Of a stretch of DNA of 64,000 bases, positions 12,400-24,400 are shown one piece after another. The number at the start of each line of letters is the position of its first letter. Within the stretch, counting starts at the first letter, position 1. The notes under the pieces are model-generated. The model saw nothing but the letters and a program-made list of their open reading frames with translations, had not been told where the DNA came from and searched no databases. This DNA is from Cordilura impudica (taxonomy: Eukaryota; Arthropoda; Insecta; Diptera; Scathophagidae). Position numbers and translations under genes: made by a program. The DNA lies in NCBI GenBank assembly GCA_963682025.1, contig OY821517.1, positions 333,975,144 to 334,039,143 of the forward strand. Direction: 5' to 3'.

Positions 12400-12825
12400 C
12401 GGTCAGACAAACACAGAGCCGTTGGTTAGGTTATGTTAGGTTAATACGAGGTTCATCCGGTTATCTACCCCTCTACTAACTTAGGAATTCGGTTTCATCA
12501 GCAAATTTCCTGAGTGTTTTCTAGCTTATCCCCTTAAGACCCGTCAGGCCTGGTAAGATGTCGTTAAATAGATAGATATTTGACCCTTGTTCTCGCAAAT
12601 GCAGGACAGTAACAGAGGTAGTGTTCCAGGGTTTCGTCATCCTCTCCGCAAACTCTACATGTGGCCGATTCCGCCCGTCCTATACGGTATAGGTGAGCCC
12701 TCAGCTCAGATTGTCCAGTGAGGATGCCAATTACCCAACTTAGTTCTCCTCTACTCAGATTAAGGATTTCCCTAGTCTTCGTAGTGTTGGGAGTACCCCA
12801 TAATATCTTTACACAGAGCGGTTGG
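12400..12825 (-). pseudogene. LINE C-terminal fragment (RNase H / zinc knuckle end), antisense
   Basis: The minus strand reads ILWGTPNTTKTREILNLSRG, then GQSELRAHLYRIGRAESATC and CRVCGEDDETLEHYLCYCPA followed by FARTR. This is the typical end of pol in non-LTR elements of the I/R1/jockey range, with a C-x2-C...H...C knuckle. It is 5'-truncated, and no reverse transcriptase is present. Confidence 0.65.
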
Positions 12826-12912
12826 TATATGATATTTTTCTTATTGAAACACTTGTAGAAATAAAGAGATATTTTATATAAAAACTATTAAATTCTAATA
12901 AATATTTAAATA

Positions 12913-14751
12913 AAGGGTGTTTTTTTTTTAGAGGTTCACAACTTTGAGTTAGTAACACTGCTTTATTTGACAACCGGTTTAACAGCTGATAGTTGCTTTT
13001 TGTTTAGTTTGGTTTGCCATTTCATCATGGAGACGCCTACGCGAGAGCAACGCTTACAAATTGTTGACATCTATCTGTTCATCAAACTTATCGTGCACTT
13101 CGTCCATTTTATGGTAGTCATAATCGTCCATTAGACCGGTTATTCTAATAACTATGGATCGTTTTAGCACCACGTTTACTCTTAATGATAATGTGCAACC
13201 CGTAAGACGCTATACCGAGCGCACCGAATAATCTGTAGCCGCTGTACAGCAAAGCAGTGAAGAAAAGACCCACATCAATCAATTCGGCGCCGTTTTCAGC
13301 TAATGGGGAGTGTCCATGCACTTTATGGAAGAAAGGATCTTGGTTTAAATATATTTTTTTAAACTCTTTCTTCTAACTCGTACTCTCTGTCCGTTGTAGG
13401 TTAACCCCATAGTCTTTGTGTGACTACAGATTAATTTTGGGGTAGTCACGCATAGTCACGCACAGTCACGGAGTGATCTAAATGTCATTTCCCCCCATCC
13501 GAGCGATCTGAAGCTTCGTCCATACACTTGCTATGAAAAAAAAGATTAACTTTGACTTAGTCACGCAATCTGAAACTTGGTCAATATATGTATGTACTTG
13601 CTGTAAAGAAAGATTAACTTCGACATAGGCACGCACAGGCACGGAGTGATTTAAAACCCATTTCCCCTTATCCGATTGATCTGAAACGTGGTCGATAGAA
13701 TTGATGTGAAAAAAGATTAACTTTGTATAGTTACGCATAGTCACGCACAGTCACGGAGAGATTAAAAACTCACTTCCCTTCATCCGACCGATCTGAAACA
13801 TTGTCCATAGACTTGTTGTGGCCAAATATTCATTTTAAGATAGTCACACACACGCACAGTCACGGAGTGATTTAAACCCCATTTCCCCTCATCCAATCAA
13901 TCTGAAAGTTGGTCCATAGACTTGTTGTGGCCAAAGATTAATTTTAGAATAGTCACGCAAAGTCACGCACAGTTACGGAGAAATTAAAAACTCATATGCA
14001 TAAGCAAAGAAAGAGTTTTAATAAAAACTATGTTTTTATTGGTTAGATTATTTATATCTTTATATCAGACAAAAATTTTTTTTTTCAATTCAATAAATGT
14101 GTCAGCGCCAATTCGACCAATGCAATGGGCTGAAGCACAAATTGATACAAAATTTTGTTCAGCGATGAAGCTCATTTTTGGTTGAATGGGTACGTAAATA
14201 AGTATAATTGTCGAATATGGAGTGAAGATAATCCACTAGCTTTTGTCCAAACATCATTACATCCACAGAAAATAACTGTTTGGTGCGCTTTATAGGCCGG
14301 CGGAGTCATTGGTCCATATGTCTTCAATAGCTGGCATTAATCTTGCTGACATGTGGTTTCAACAGGATGGAGCCACATGCGCACGCTTCAAGTAATTCAC
14401 TGAAAGAAACTTTTGATGAACGAATAATTTCATGCTTCTGTTAATTGGTTATGTAAAGTCACTTGTCTACGCCGATAGGCTAGAGACAATTGAACAGCTG
14501 GAAATCAATATTCGACGAGTTATTGACTAAATACGGCCACAAATGTTTCGTAAAGTGTGTTAAAATTGGAGCTAGCCGTGCCGGCCCAAATGATATTTAA
14601 TGGCATAAAATTATCTATCCAAAAAAGCCAGTTAAATTGACATTAAAAACATTTTTCTTTGCTATATTTTAATTGAATGGCCAAAAATTATCAGATACAA
14701 ATGGTGTAGTCCTCTCGCTGCTTTAAATTTTTATTTAAATCGCCACCCTAT
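12913..14751 (+). mobile_element. mariner-like element (pseudogene), carrying a nested insertion
   Basis: The ends are AAGGGTG at the left and CACCCTA at the right. The coding relic starts METPTREQRLQIVDIY at 13027, then QPVRRYTERTE; it is interrupted at 13358-14021 and resumes with the first catalytic block FSDEAHFWLNGYVNKYNCRI near 14160. Further on come TVWCAL*AGGVIGPYVF, MWFQQDGAT (second Asp) near 14360, and YVKSLVYADRLETIEQ near 14455. The stops are scattered. This mariner subgroup is common in Diptera. Confidence 0.7.
13358..14021. mobile_element. Tandem-repeat-filled insertion with short TIRs, inside mariner
   Basis: The inverted ends are TTTAAACTCTTTCTT (13358-13372) and the matching AAAGAAAGAGTTTTAA (14006-14021). 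The interior (about 13430-13995) is a tandem array of units of about 110 bp. Each unit contains AGTCACGCACAGTCACGGAG, a CCATTTCCCCTCATCCGA-type box and a GATCTGAAACTTGGTC-type box. The mariner reading frame continues on the far side, which shows it is an insertion. Confidence 0.6.
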
Positions 14752-15330
14752 CATTACATACCAAGTTTTGGTTGTTTTCTTATTCTGCTGGGTATTTTTT
14801 TAGACGGTCGACACAACAAGGGGGTTAAAGGAAGAAGAGAAAAAAAAACGAAATAATAGTGGTGGGTTTTTTTTTACAATTCTATGTATTTTTCATTTCT
14901 ATTAACAATTCTACTACTGTAACTACTACTTGTTGTAAATATTTTCTAGTACTAAACTCTGCCAAATAAAAAAATAAAAAAACAAAATGACAATATTTGA
15001 AATTAGTTTAAAAAAAATATGTTAAATAAAAATGAAGGAAACCAAGAAAAGAAAAAGAAATAAACTCAATAAATTCATGTTTAATTAAAATAAAATAAAA
15101 AAAAAAAACAAATATCCAAGAATATTTTATAAGGAAAATCAATAAAAAAAAATATAAACAAGAGAATACAAAAAGAAAAAATCAAACAAATATAAACAAC
15201 AACAAAAAACATGAATAAAGTTTTACCCTGGGAGCATTTTGAAAATTTATACAAAGTATAACCACCAACCTCATTTTGGAATGGGCTAATGATAATAATA
15301 CTAAAAATTGTTTTCTTTTTCTCGTTGCAG
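14752..15330. other. End of osa 5' intron
   Basis: Low-complexity A-rich sequence leading to the acceptor at 15330. No gene or recognisable repeat. The antisense ORF at 15081-15338 comes from the T-rich strand. Confidence 0.5.
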
Positions 15331-15487
15331 GAACTCATAGGTCAAAATAGTAACGATAGTTCTAGCGGCGGTGGTCATAGTGGTTTGGGTTCTGGTCCGC
15401 CGGGCACACCAAATCCCCAGCAAGTTATGCGCCCTACTCCCTCACCCACAGGCTCTTCGGGTTCTCGTTCTATGTCTCCAGCAGTGG
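15331..15487 (+). CDS. osa: osa exon (first one in window), disordered N-terminal half
   Basis: The acceptor is a good pyrimidine tract ending TTGCAG, and the donor is GTAAGT. The exon begins in phase 0 with ELIGQNSNDSSSGG and ends in phase 1 after SMSPAV. It is G/S/P-rich with no folded domain. No start codon is expected here, because the matching fly segment is about 490 residues into Osa. An upstream in-frame ATG at 15289 lies in the pyrimidine tract of the intron and is not a credible start. Confidence 0.93.
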
Positions 15488-18400
15488 GTAAGTATTGTGA
15501 TTGATTTGTTATTAAAAGTTCTGTAAAAATATATTGATTTTTTTCCCTCGTTTTTAATCAGCACAAAATCATCCTATATCACGGCCCTCTAGTAATCAAT
15601 CTAGTAGCGGTCCTATGCAACAGCCTGGAGGCGGTCCTCCGGGTCCTCCATCATCTCAACAAACATCGCAACAACAGCAATCTCAACAATGTCCCGGAGT
15701 TCCAAACTCTTCATCTTCAGCGAGTAATTCACCTCAACAGCTAGGCGGTGGCCCTAGTACAGGTGGCGGTGGTCCAACAGGTTCTCAACAACAGTCCTCA
15801 CCACTGCCACCAAATCAGAATGTAAATAATATACCGACACAGCCACCACCACCTCAGGGTCCTGGTGGTGGTCCCGGTGGTTATCCATTACCGCCTCATA
15901 TGCATGGCAGCTATAAAATGGGCGGGCAAAGTCCCGGTCCTCAAGGTATGATTTCTGGCTATCCACCACCGCCCCAACAAGCTCAACAATACTCTCAAGG
16001 TGGCTATCCGCCAAGACCGCAATATCCACCAGGTGGTTATGGTGCGCCCACGCCACCACCATCCAGCCAGGCCTCAGGTGTCAATAGTATGCCACCCGGT
16101 GCTGGACCTCAACAATATCCCGGCGGCAGGCCTATGCCAAATCACAGTGGTCCTGGGCAATATCCACCGTATCAAAACTGGGTGCCACCTTCACCGCAAC
16201 AAAGTGGTCCTGGTGGTCCGCCTCCCGGTGGTCCTGGTGCTGCAGGTGGTGCTCCTTCCATGGGCAATCATGTACAGGGTAAAGGTACTCCACCCCCACC
16301 GCAAGGTAGTGGTTCTCCACGACCGCTCAACTATTTAAAACAACATTTACAACACAAGGGCGGTTATCCGGGACCTGGAGGTCCTCCCGGCGGTCCACCT
16401 CAAGGCTATGGTAATGGTCCCGGTATGCATCCCGGTATGCCAATGGGTCCACCCCATCACATGGGACCACCACATGGTCCAACTACAATGGGTCCACCAC
16501 CCACTACCCCACCACAATCGATGATGGCTGGCGGCGTTGGAGCCGGTGTAGAACCAGGCGGTCCACCACCACCACCAGATCATATATCACAGGATAATGG
16601 CTTAAGTTCATCTTCGTCGAGTTCAGCCCCAGGCGGACCACCACATCCGGTCACTTCGATAGTAACAACTGGACCGGATGGTGCTCCAATGGACGACGTT
16701 AGCCAGCAGAGTACAATATCAAATGCATCAGCCGGTAAGTCTATAATTTCGTTCAAAAACAACTTCATAAAATCTGTAGTTTTGTAATAACTTTTCGGCT
16801 GCGATTTCTGGAATCAGAGTATACCAACAACAAGTTGTATTGAAATGTGCCCGAGTTGTACTATCTATAAGATTTGCAAAGCTTTCTGCTATCAATAGAG
16901 TGAGACCCCCTAAATATTTCTTTCAATTGAAGAAAATATTTAAGTAATTATCAAATTATATTTAAAAGGGAAAAAATTACTTTTAGAAAATTTTTCTTAT
17001 AGAATAATTTTAGTGTTAAGAAAACCTGTAGAAATGATTTCAGAAACTTTCCAGAATATAAGGAAGGCAAATTACTTAAAAGAAAACCTTTGTGCTGTTA
17101 ATATTAATAAATAATAGAAACTACTCAGAATCTAAGGTTTTTATTCTTTTAAGACAACTTTCAAACCGAAATATTTTTTCTCTGGAAAAGTCTTGGAAAT
17201 CGTAGGATAAATCTTAAAACTTTAAATGTGGTTATGTGGATCTACGGGGGTGGTGCTAAAACAACCCGAGCTGACAAAGAAAACGCACAAAATTCGGGAA
17301 ATAGTTTCTTTATTTCTTCAAATGCTTCGATATCCTGTTTATAGTAAGAACTGTCTAGCTCCTTAAAATAGCCATTAACCGCAGACTCCACCTCTTCATT
17401 GTTTGCAAATCTTTTTACCATCGAGCCATTTTTTCTAGTTGGGAAATAGAAAATAATCTGAGGGAGCTAAATCTGGCGAATAAGGTGCGCGCTAAAGTAA
17501 TTCGAACTTTTCGCCAAATACGTCCTTTTCCACCCCTTAATTTCATCACTTAAAAGCTACTATAAGTTAGCATAATACTTGCCGTTGATTGTTTTTCCTT
17601 TTTGAAGATAATCAATAAAAATTATCCCTCGCGCATCCCGAAAAACCGACGCCATAATCTGCAGATGAAACTTTACATTCCATTCCACTACACTGCACTA
17701 TTGAAACATCTTTACGACGCTGGTTTGGAACAAACACTATAGAATTAGTATGATTTGGTGAGATTTGTCTTTTGTATAACTCTTAAGGGGAAGGGAGGGA
17801 CCCTTACAAAAAAAAAACTAGCAAAGCTGACTAAAAAGTTAACTAACATTTAGTTCCAAAGGAGTTCTCTCAATAAAAATTTTTTATCTGGTTCTCAAAA
17901 CTGTTTTTTTACTAATTTTTTTTCGAGTGCACAATAAATTTCGAAGATGACGGTAGAAATTTATTGTATCAATTTAAAGAAGTAACAAACAAAGTTATTT
18001 TTTATTAAAAACTTTGATTTTGGAATTCAAAATTGTCAACTACATTTAAAAAACATGGGTTCAAAATACCACTGCCCTCCATTTCTTCATCCACAAAATG
18101 TTGTTCCTCTGACCTCAGTAATTCGAACAATTCTGCTGAAAGCTTTAATTTTTGTGGTGCTTTATGTGTCTGTTCAAAAACTGGAAATAAGAGGATCTGA
18201 TGTTTCCAATGTTCGATTAAAAATGTCTGTCAAGTTATTAACACGGTTACTCTTGAAGCAATCTTTTCCATAAAATATTTCCGAACTCTTTTATTAAACG
18301 CAAAGGAATAATTTTTGTAAACAAAAGAGAGGAGTTACATTTTTGAGACGAATCAGCTTTTTCAAGCTGTGTTTTATAGTTTATATAACCAGTACTGTTG

Positions 18401-21400
18401 TCAAATCCATAGCTGGCAATGAGTTCGGCATATAAAATGTGCGTTTTTTTTTTTGTTTCTTTAATGTAGATACAACTATCTCTTGCACTTTTATTATTCT
18501 TTCGGATGTATGCTTAAGTAACATTTCCAATGGAACTTTCGCTAATGTTTCAGTAACTATTAAGTCTTCTGGTCTTCATTTCTATTTACTACATACAAGT
18601 TCTTTTTATAGAGGATACATATCGCAATTTATTATTTCCTTTTCATATCTTATATTGCAATATTGCTCTTTGAAAAGTTATTTTCTATTGCTAGTCCTGC
18701 ACTAGCAGACAGCTTTGTTGGTGTTGCTATTGAAATAAGTTTTCGTACTTTGGCAGTTCTAGGCGGAGTACTGACAGCCTCTTTTAAACCACTACTTAAT
18801 CTAATTGGTTATATTGACGAGCAGCCGCAGATGCAGCAAAAACTAAGGGTTTCAACTTCATTATTTTGATCGTTAGAAATTTCGGTTGCAACTCGTCTTT
18901 TTTTGTTTACTCATTTTTTTGACAAAAAATTAATTGCGGTCCATCAGGTTTCGATTTAGTACAGGCTGGCTGCATTTCACATTTTCTTATCGAAGTTCTG
19001 CCTTTAAGCCCAACGTATGATGTAATTCAAAAACTTTCAAACTCCTAGCTCTTTTACGCGACAGCTTCTCTAATTATTGTTTACAGTATTCAGAACAATC
19101 TCTCTCAGCACTGTATGAAAAGCAGTGAGCGTATATAGCGACTCTTTTGTCAACTTGGTGGTATTTCTCTCGCCATATATGGAATAACTCTGAATTTGGC
19201 ATGCAGTAGTCACCTTGAAAAATGCGTTTTTTAAAGTTTGCAAATATCCGCCGCTAAAATATATTTAATTCGAAAGATAATTGATTGTCCTAGAAAACTG
19301 TTTGCTATCAGTTTTCTGTAAGTCTAAATAAAATTCCAGTTCAAAATCCCATTAGTTCACCATAAGGTCACTTCAATTTTTCAAATTTAATCGATCTAAT
19401 AGACGAGTTCACCAACATTTCACTATATATCAAGGTTCAGAAAATACACACATCAAACACACAATATTCTGTTCTAAAAAAGCATCCAACACATATTTTT
19501 ATTTTCATATCAATTATGTGTGTTTCTAAATTTTGTACGGTGCCCAACACAATCATGACTGTGTTTCGTTTTAATATTTCGTTATCTACACGAACATTTT
19601 TCTATCACGTAATTTTTGTTTCGAACACACATAAACCACACAGATTCGAGTGTAGCTTTATTTTAAGTTCGTCTTCTTGCACGTGTACTGCTAAAAAAAA
19701 AAAACAGAACATGTTCTTTGAACGCGTACATCTAAAAATTAAAACACTCGCGATCGAAAAAAAAAAACGAAATTAAGTCATAAACAACATATAAAATTTC
19801 TTTGGTTTCTATTTTATTACTATCTTTTTATTTTTTATTTTTTTTTATCTTTTTATTTTTATTTTTTTATAACCGCTAATGAATTATATTAGATTTTTTT
19901 AAATAAATTTGATTGAAACAATTGTTGTCGTTATTATAGGGGTGTTTCAGATTTTTCCGATCGCGAGTGGATAATGTTTTAATTTTTAGATGTACGCGTT
20001 CGAGAACATGTTATTTTTTTTTTTTAGCAGTACACGTGCAAGAAGACGAACTTAAAATAAAACTACACTCGAAGCTGTGAGGTTTATGTGTGTTCGAAAC
20101 AAAAAAATACACGCAAAACAACTGATAAAGTTACAGTAATTTAATTTTGTCGAAAAATTTAAAAAGAAATGTTTACTTTACTATTTTTTTCTTATATCAA
20201 AGCAAAAAAATATACTTTTTTGCAAAAATTTTATTTTTGAATTTTTGCCATTAAAAGGGATAAAATTTTCTATAGTTAATTTTGAGCAAACGCGGCACCC
20301 ATTTGCGATGTATAGCACTTTTTGAAATGTCTATCACTTCAGCTAGATCCTTCACCTTCAGCCGACAATCATCCAATACCATTTTGTAGATCTTCTAAAC
20401 CATTTCTGACGTGGCCACCTCAATTCGTCGACCACTACGGTGTTCATCTTGGCAATATTTTATGTTTGTAAAAGAAGGAGCAGGTTAGAATCTAGCTCGA
20501 CTTTACTGTTGGTTGAAAAATTCATTCTCATCTTTATAATAGCGAAATTGGCTAGTTACAGTTGCGAGCAAAAAATGCAACGTTGAGTTCTATGATCTTC
20601 AAGTGCATGTCTGTGCTTATAACTTCATCCTATTTATCTATTACTTTGGTAGTTATATTCTACATTGATAGTCAACTAATTTTTTTTCTTTGGTTAAGGA
20701 AAAGTTGTTTATTCTGTGTGAGCAAAGAAAAAATTCAACTTCGTGTTATAATTTTTTGTCATTAATATTTAATTGGAATTCAGTATTATATTATACTTCA
20801 AACTAATATTTAGTGGCATAGCCCTTATTAGCTATTACTGCACTTATTCTCGAAGGCATTAGAATAAACTAATGATATAATGGTATCCAGAGATATTTTT
20901 CTCCATACTGTTTTCTTCCCTACTTTGCGATCTACAAGCTCACATAGATTTTCTTAAAAAGTTGCGAGTTGTGTACTTGGGGTCATTATCGTGTTGGAAT
21001 ATATTGTTAGGTGCCATTTTTTCACGAAGAAGCATTTGTTGTTCCAGTATTTCACAATATTCATCGCCATTCATAATCCCTTAAATTTTTCGCATGGGTC
21101 CAACGCCATCACGGGAGAATGCACCTATTAAAAAAAATAGAAATGGACTACGTTAAATTGCATATTAATAATTTCAAACCGCACACCATTATTGATCCTC
21201 CGCCATGTTTGACTGTGAGCAACTGATATCTAGGAGAATATCTTTGTTTAGGTGGCCTGCCAAATAAATTGAATTTGCTTTCGTCGCTCCACAAGACTAT
21301 GGCCCACTGATCCTTTGGCCAGTCTAGATGTTGTTTTGCACAGTCAAGGCGTTTTTGTTATAAACTCTACTTATCAAGGTTTCTTGGCCGGTCGTCTTGC

Positions 21401-24400
21401 AAACAAATTTCCTTAATTTAGCCTACGTCTCACAGTGTGAACACAAATATGGACTCCTATGTGTTCATTTGCATAATAGCAATATCTACTGTCGTCTTTC
21501 GTGCATCAATTTTGACCTTTTTACCATTGGTCTGTCTTGGCGAGCAGTTGTTTTTCGTGGGCGACCACTTCCTGACATTCTTTCCACGTGTTTTCTTATT
21601 TTAAATTGCAATGCAATTCGGCACACCGTGGATTTGCTTATATTAAATAGGAGCCCAATGTCACTCCGTTTGAATAATAGCTGATAGCTGTTTCTATTAT
21701 AAATTCAACAATGTTCAAGTTTTAAATTAAATTGTTGTTTTAATAAATATAACTTAGTTTTACTATTGATTCATAAGTATAGTAGTAGTATTCTTTATTT
21801 TCATTTAAAATTTAGCATTATATGTATATTTTTAATTTCAGTATAAAAATTTTTAAGAATAATTTGTAAATCCAACTTTGACTCTATGTCGTCAGTCGGT
21901 ATACTATTTAATAATAACTTTACACATGAATAGATTACTTTTTATACATGAAATTCAGCTATTAAATAATTTCGATATATTACACATGTTTTTATATAAT
22001 TTGCTAATAACTTCCAAGAATGTGTTTTACCATCTAATAAATTTATTATTTCCTCTTCACTTAGTACAGTTTTTCCAAAATTTGAAGCCCTAAATTCCCT
22101 TAAAGCGTAACAACGACCCATAAAATGTTCTATGTCTTCTTTTTCTTTTAAATTGCAAAGTGAGCATAAAATTGAAGTGTTCTTATTAAAATTATTACCA
22201 TTTAGCTTGATCATATCACTTCTTGCCTTGAATACCCATGTTATATCTTCAATCTTTGTGTTATCGGTCATATATTTTACACCTGCAAGTGGATCTAGTT
22301 TTCTAAAAATTCTACTTGTTTGGTCTACTTGTGCCAGCTCCTTTTCCTTATATTTAGTTCTTAACTCATACAGTAAATTTATACGGTTTGAATTCCATTG
22401 TGTTTTGTTAAGATTCTGTGCCCATGACATTCCAAAATCTTCACTTATTCTGTTCAGATCCTCAACCCAAAATAGTTGCTGCTGTTGTAGGAATTTAGTG
22501 AGTTGATATGGAAGTCTTGGTTGTATTCAAACAAGGTCCTAGAAATGTACCTTAAGTGTAGGTCTAGTGTGTACAGATGCCCGTTTTCCATCCCAGTTTC
22601 TAGCATAAGTATATAGGTTGGTTTGGTGTAAAGCTGGGTAGTTTAAAAATGTTCTTTATAAAAAACAGCTGTAGTTTATCAACCTCTTCAAAAAGTGAAA
22701 ATCCCCATACTTGAACCCCATAACTTTGAACTGCTTTACTGACTGCCAAAAAGAGTTTCCATTTAGATCTTAGCGATATATTAGATTTATTGAGAAAGTT
22801 GTTCCAGGTAATATTTATGCTACTTTTCGCTGAAATGGTTCTATTTTCCACATGCTTTCTAAAAATCATTGTGGGAGTGAGTGTGACGCCTAGGTAACAA
22901 TACTCGGAAACTATTTGTATCTCTTCTGCATTAAAATACCATTTTTCATTTCGTGACAATTTTCCACCTTTTCTAAAAACCATAATTTTTGACTTGCTTA
23001 GATTTACTTCAACGTCCCACATTTTACAGTATTCTTCTAATTTATGAATCATTTTCTGCAACACACTAACTTCGTCTGCTAGAATAACGATGTCATCTGC
23101 ATATAACAATAGACGAATATTCAGGTTTTCAATATTTATCCCTCCTTCTAAGTGGTCATGTAGGTCGTTCAAATATAACGCAACAGTAACGGGGACAAAA
23201 TGCATCCTTGTTTCACACCTGATACCGTTGAAAAGGGGTCAGATAGCTCTTGGCCTGTCCAAACAGCTGATTTTGTGTTTTTGTACATATTTTCAATAAA
23301 TTTTACTGTTTTCGACGAGATGCCTATTGTGTGTAACTTATATATTAGAGCATTTCGTGAGACTTTGTCAAATGCAGCTTTAAACTCCACAAAGAATGCA
23401 TACGTTTTCTTCTTTCGTTGGCGATTTAAATGAACTAATGCTGCAAGGTTATATATGTTATCGACCGTTGAGTAATTTTTTCGAAAGCCGGCTTGATATT
23501 CATTCAGATATTTGTGGCGTTCAACAAAATCAGACAGTCTGTTAGTTATTAATCCCACCATTATTTTTGGTAAACAGTTCATGAAAGAGATTCCACGATA
23601 GTTGCTTGGTATTAAGGAATCACCTTTTTTATGTATCGGATAAATTATACTTAAAACAAACGCATCATCTATTTTACCACTATCATACATAACGTTACAT
23701 GTTCTTGCAATTTCTTCGATTAATTCATTTTTAAAAAATTCATATGGCTTCATTTTGCTTTTATCAACACTTCCTTTATTTCGGCTGTTGTTATTACTCT
23801 ATCTTAAAGACAATCTTCTTGATGCAAGTAAGCATATTGTATGTCTATTGGGTTTTGTATGGGATTCAAAAGCTGTTGAAAATACGTTTTGAAATTTTCG
23901 GCCGGTGCCAATATATTTTTTAAATTATCACCGTTACTGATTTCTTTTGCTATTTTCCACCAATCTTTACTATCACTGACTCTTTCTAACTTTTCACCTA
24001 AACTCATTAAGTACTTTAATTTTTCTTCTTGACACACTTCTTTAAATTTTTTATTGGCCTTTAAATATTTTTTTTTATTTTCATTAATCTCATTTTTTCT
24101 ATATTCTCGTAACCATTTGAAAGATATTTTTCTTGCATTATAACATTTAGCATTGAACCATTTTTGTTTTTGTTTAAAATTTTGACCTTCTTTAAACACT
24201 GTCTGTTATGTATCATTAACTACTTGAGCAATGTCTTTAAATTCCAGCATCTCCTTTTCTTGTTTCACTCTTTCTAGGACTTGTCGTATCTTAGTATGGT
24301 ATTTATTTATTTATTTATTTATTTCATTTGAAGTAATATTAAAAGCCCCTAAAGGCCAAAACCAATATTACAGAGTTTATCACATTAAAGTCTTCAAGTT

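Noticed and set aside
15289..15330. ATG at 15289 as the start of osa
   Set aside because: It lies in the pyrimidine tract and encodes an MIIILKIVFFF leader unlike Osa; the fly protein has about 490 residues before this exon.
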